64,000 bases of DNA, from contig WNNJ02003258.1 of the NCBI GenBank assembly GCA_012934845.2, forward strand, positions 1 through 64,000. The letters run 5' to 3'. The notes beneath the pieces were generated by a model, which saw nothing but the letters and a program-made list of their open reading frames with translations, was not told the DNA's origin and searched no databases. The position numbers were made by a program, and so were the translations under genes. Position 1 is the first letter of the stretch. Each line of letters opens with the position of its first letter. This document shows positions 62,351-64,000 of the stretch, in pieces. Origin of the DNA: Pomphorhynchus laevis. Its lineage: Eukaryota > Acanthocephala > Palaeacanthocephala > Echinorhynchida > Pomphorhynchidae.

Positions 62351-62699
62351 TTCTTGGAAGTATTATATCAAAATCTTCGAGTTTTATATTATTGTTTTAT
62401 ATTATTAGTTTTATATATATGGACCGGCAGAGTGAATTACTCTTAGTTTTGAAAAACAGGAGTCTGAAATATTGGCGAAAAGCGGGTAGCTGTAGGTGAT
62501 AAGTGGTAAATGTCAATGTAGGCGACACTGGTATTAGGTTTGATTTAAATGTGACACCTTAGATGTCGATATTGACTCGTTCTAGTCCAGAACTAGCCTT
62601 CGGATTTATTACTTAACTGATTTAAGAGCAAGTGGATGATCTTAGATTTAATAAGATTTAATCGAAAGCTGTTGAAACCTGTTTGTGCGAGAAGATTAT

Positions 62700-63230
62700 A
62701 TACTTTCTAACTAACTGCGTCGTATGATGCAATATATTTATTGCGACGTTTATAATAGTTATGCCATCAGCGTATTTTAGGCAGAAGCTGGAATCACAGC
62801 AAACTTTAAAGTCATTTACAAGCATTGCAAACAATAAAGGTTATAAAAGACCGCCTTGTGAATATCCTAAGTATTGATTACGCCGCGATGATTCAAATAG
62901 ATCATGGTAAATAAAAGGTTTTTGATCACAAAAGTATGAGGTCAATAACATAAGATGCAGCCAGAGAAAATCGTTTTTGCATTTTTTGAAATAGTAATCT
63001 TCGCCTAACTGTGTCAAATGTTTTAGAGCGATCTGCTAGAATGCATTGGACATACGGAAATTGGCGAGTCAATTTCCGTATGTCCAATGCGCAAATTTAT
63101 ACTTATTTTATTCATAAGTATAAATTTGTTGATTGTTATCATGGCCTTTGTAGTGAAACCACCTGAGCAAAAGGCAAATTGATAAGGATTTAAATAAGTC
63201 AAACTGTTATTCTTAGGCATTTCTCTAAAA
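62700..63230 (-). pseudogene. Jockey/CR1-like LINE RT fragment, family F
   Basis: Minus strand: YLNPYQFAFCSGGFTTKAMI, then (after an inserted hairpin) SKTFDTVRRRLLF, later GYSQGGLL-stop-PLLFAMLVNDFKVCC and KYADGIT. These match the RT blocks before, at and after the catalytic centre (usual YADD replaced by YADG). Many stops. Confidence 0.75.
63043..63128. repeat. Two adjacent perfect hairpins inside LINE-F
   Basis: 63043-63063/63070-63090: 21-bp arms with 6-nt loop. 63092-63105/63115-63128: 14-bp arms. Confidence 0.92.
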
Positions 63231-63239
63231 ACATAATGA

Positions 63240-63950
63240 TTGAGGAAAGTAAGGATTTTGGTGAATATTAGTTTACTGGTACCGACTTATTATTTTTGGA
63301 CCTCAATATTACTTTCGAACGTTTTCAGATATAAGGTACATATCCCTGTATGTTCCTTATTAGGTATCAAGTAATAGCTGATAATGGATTACTCAGGCCA
63401 ATGCCTGAGGCCAGTAAGAAGGTCAGATTGATTATCAAAAAACTCGCAATAATCTAGTTCCACAGTAGTAGTTGTAAGTTCTAAGTTTATTGTGCATGTT
63501 ATATTTCTAGATCGGATTTATGCATAGTGCAAAAGAAATGTTTTACATTAGATCTTAAAGATGCAATGTCTTTTCATTATCTTATTTAATCTTATTTATT
63601 TTATTTTTTAATTGAATTTTTTTAAATTTTAAATATTTTCAATTATTTATTTATCTAATTTAGTAATTTAACTTTTTAAGAAAATATGCCGTTTTTAATC
63701 TTATTTATTAAATTCTAATTTTAGAATTAGTCAAAAGTCCTATTTTATTTTGTTTAAAATTCATTAATCGGAAGGAAACCAGCTGGGTAGTAGAAGCATT
63801 GTTAAAATTAAAAGCCATTCTCAGCTTGTGAAAGCTAAAAAGTTTTCAACTTGAAAGAAAATTTTCAAACTTTTACTTGCTGAGAAATTTTGAAAATGCT
63901 TATTTTGTTTGATAAAATAATACAACACAATAAAATATCGCATCGATATA
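63240..63950. other. No recognised feature
   Basis: AT-rich; no coding similarity seen. Confidence 0.5.
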
Positions 63951-63954
63951 TAAT

Positions 63955-64000
63955 CAGAACAGCTAACTGAATCCAAGTATTTTATATTACTTATAAATTA
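63955..64000 (-). mobile_element. Start of a Naiad-like 3' tail at the window edge
   Basis: CAGCTAACTGAATCC matches the minus-strand reading of the tail end; it continues off-window. Confidence 0.7.

Overview
This is eukaryotic nuclear DNA, most likely from an invertebrate animal. It is very A+T-rich, has spliced genes with introns from about 52 bp to 8.8 kb, and is dominated by retroelements; I cannot name the taxon. All comparisons below were made by eye.

Host genes. (1) A complete 12-exon gene for an M18-family (aspartyl) aminopeptidase lies on the minus strand. It runs from an ATG at 36422 to a stop at 4418, and its exon phases join into a 476-residue protein carrying all the family's metal-binding motifs. 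Almost everything between 4.4 and 36.4 kb is intron, so most mobile elements there sit inside this gene. (2) A BTB/POZ gene starts at 53487 on the plus strand; two exons are clear. (3) A one-exon LIM-domain coding sequence (8330-8596, minus) and ubiquilin-like sequence (1.4-2.9 kb and 8.1-12.4 kb) are not ordinary host genes. Each is joined to the 3' end of a non-LTR retrotransposon reading frame.

Mobile elements. Non-LTR elements with a C-terminal CCHC plus restriction-like endonuclease (RLE) module form several families: A (0-2.9 kb and 5.5-12.4 kb, fused in frame to ubiquilin), B (8.7-11.15 kb minus, followed in frame, after one TAG, by the LIM protein), C (28.8-30.2 kb and 19.0-19.9 kb) and E (37.5-38.9 kb). 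Two other LINE families are present only as fragments (16.8, 34.8-35.5 and 62.7-63.2 kb). Penelope-like elements (PLEs) occur in both known domain orders. One has the usual RT then GIY-YIG order (39.0-39.5 kb continuing at 47.8-49.3 kb). The other has GIY-YIG before RT, as in the Naiad/Chlamys group; the best copies are at 40.6-47.2 kb, with about 20 fragments and 3' tails throughout the window. A Mutator-like (MULE) DNA transposon, with foldback-style termini of short tandem repeats, a transposase remnant and a 9-bp target duplication, splits the conventional PLE and itself contains two Naiad-like copies. This gives a readable order of insertion.

Repeats and RNA motifs. Two tandem units at 26.3-26.7 kb and one at 57.6 kb (minus) contain decayed hammerhead-ribozyme folds. 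The Naiad-like 3' tail contains a conserved pseudoknot. Other structures are a 2-kb 14-bp minisatellite (50.7-52.76 kb), a foldback enclosing a 5 x 126-bp array (53.8-54.9 kb), a 470-bp palindromic element (61.9-62.35 kb), an (AT)n tract and several direct repeats.

The most unusual feature is that two related RLE-LINE families each carry a different host protein-interaction module (ubiquilin STI1/UBA; LIM) at the C-terminus of the retrotransposon reading frame.
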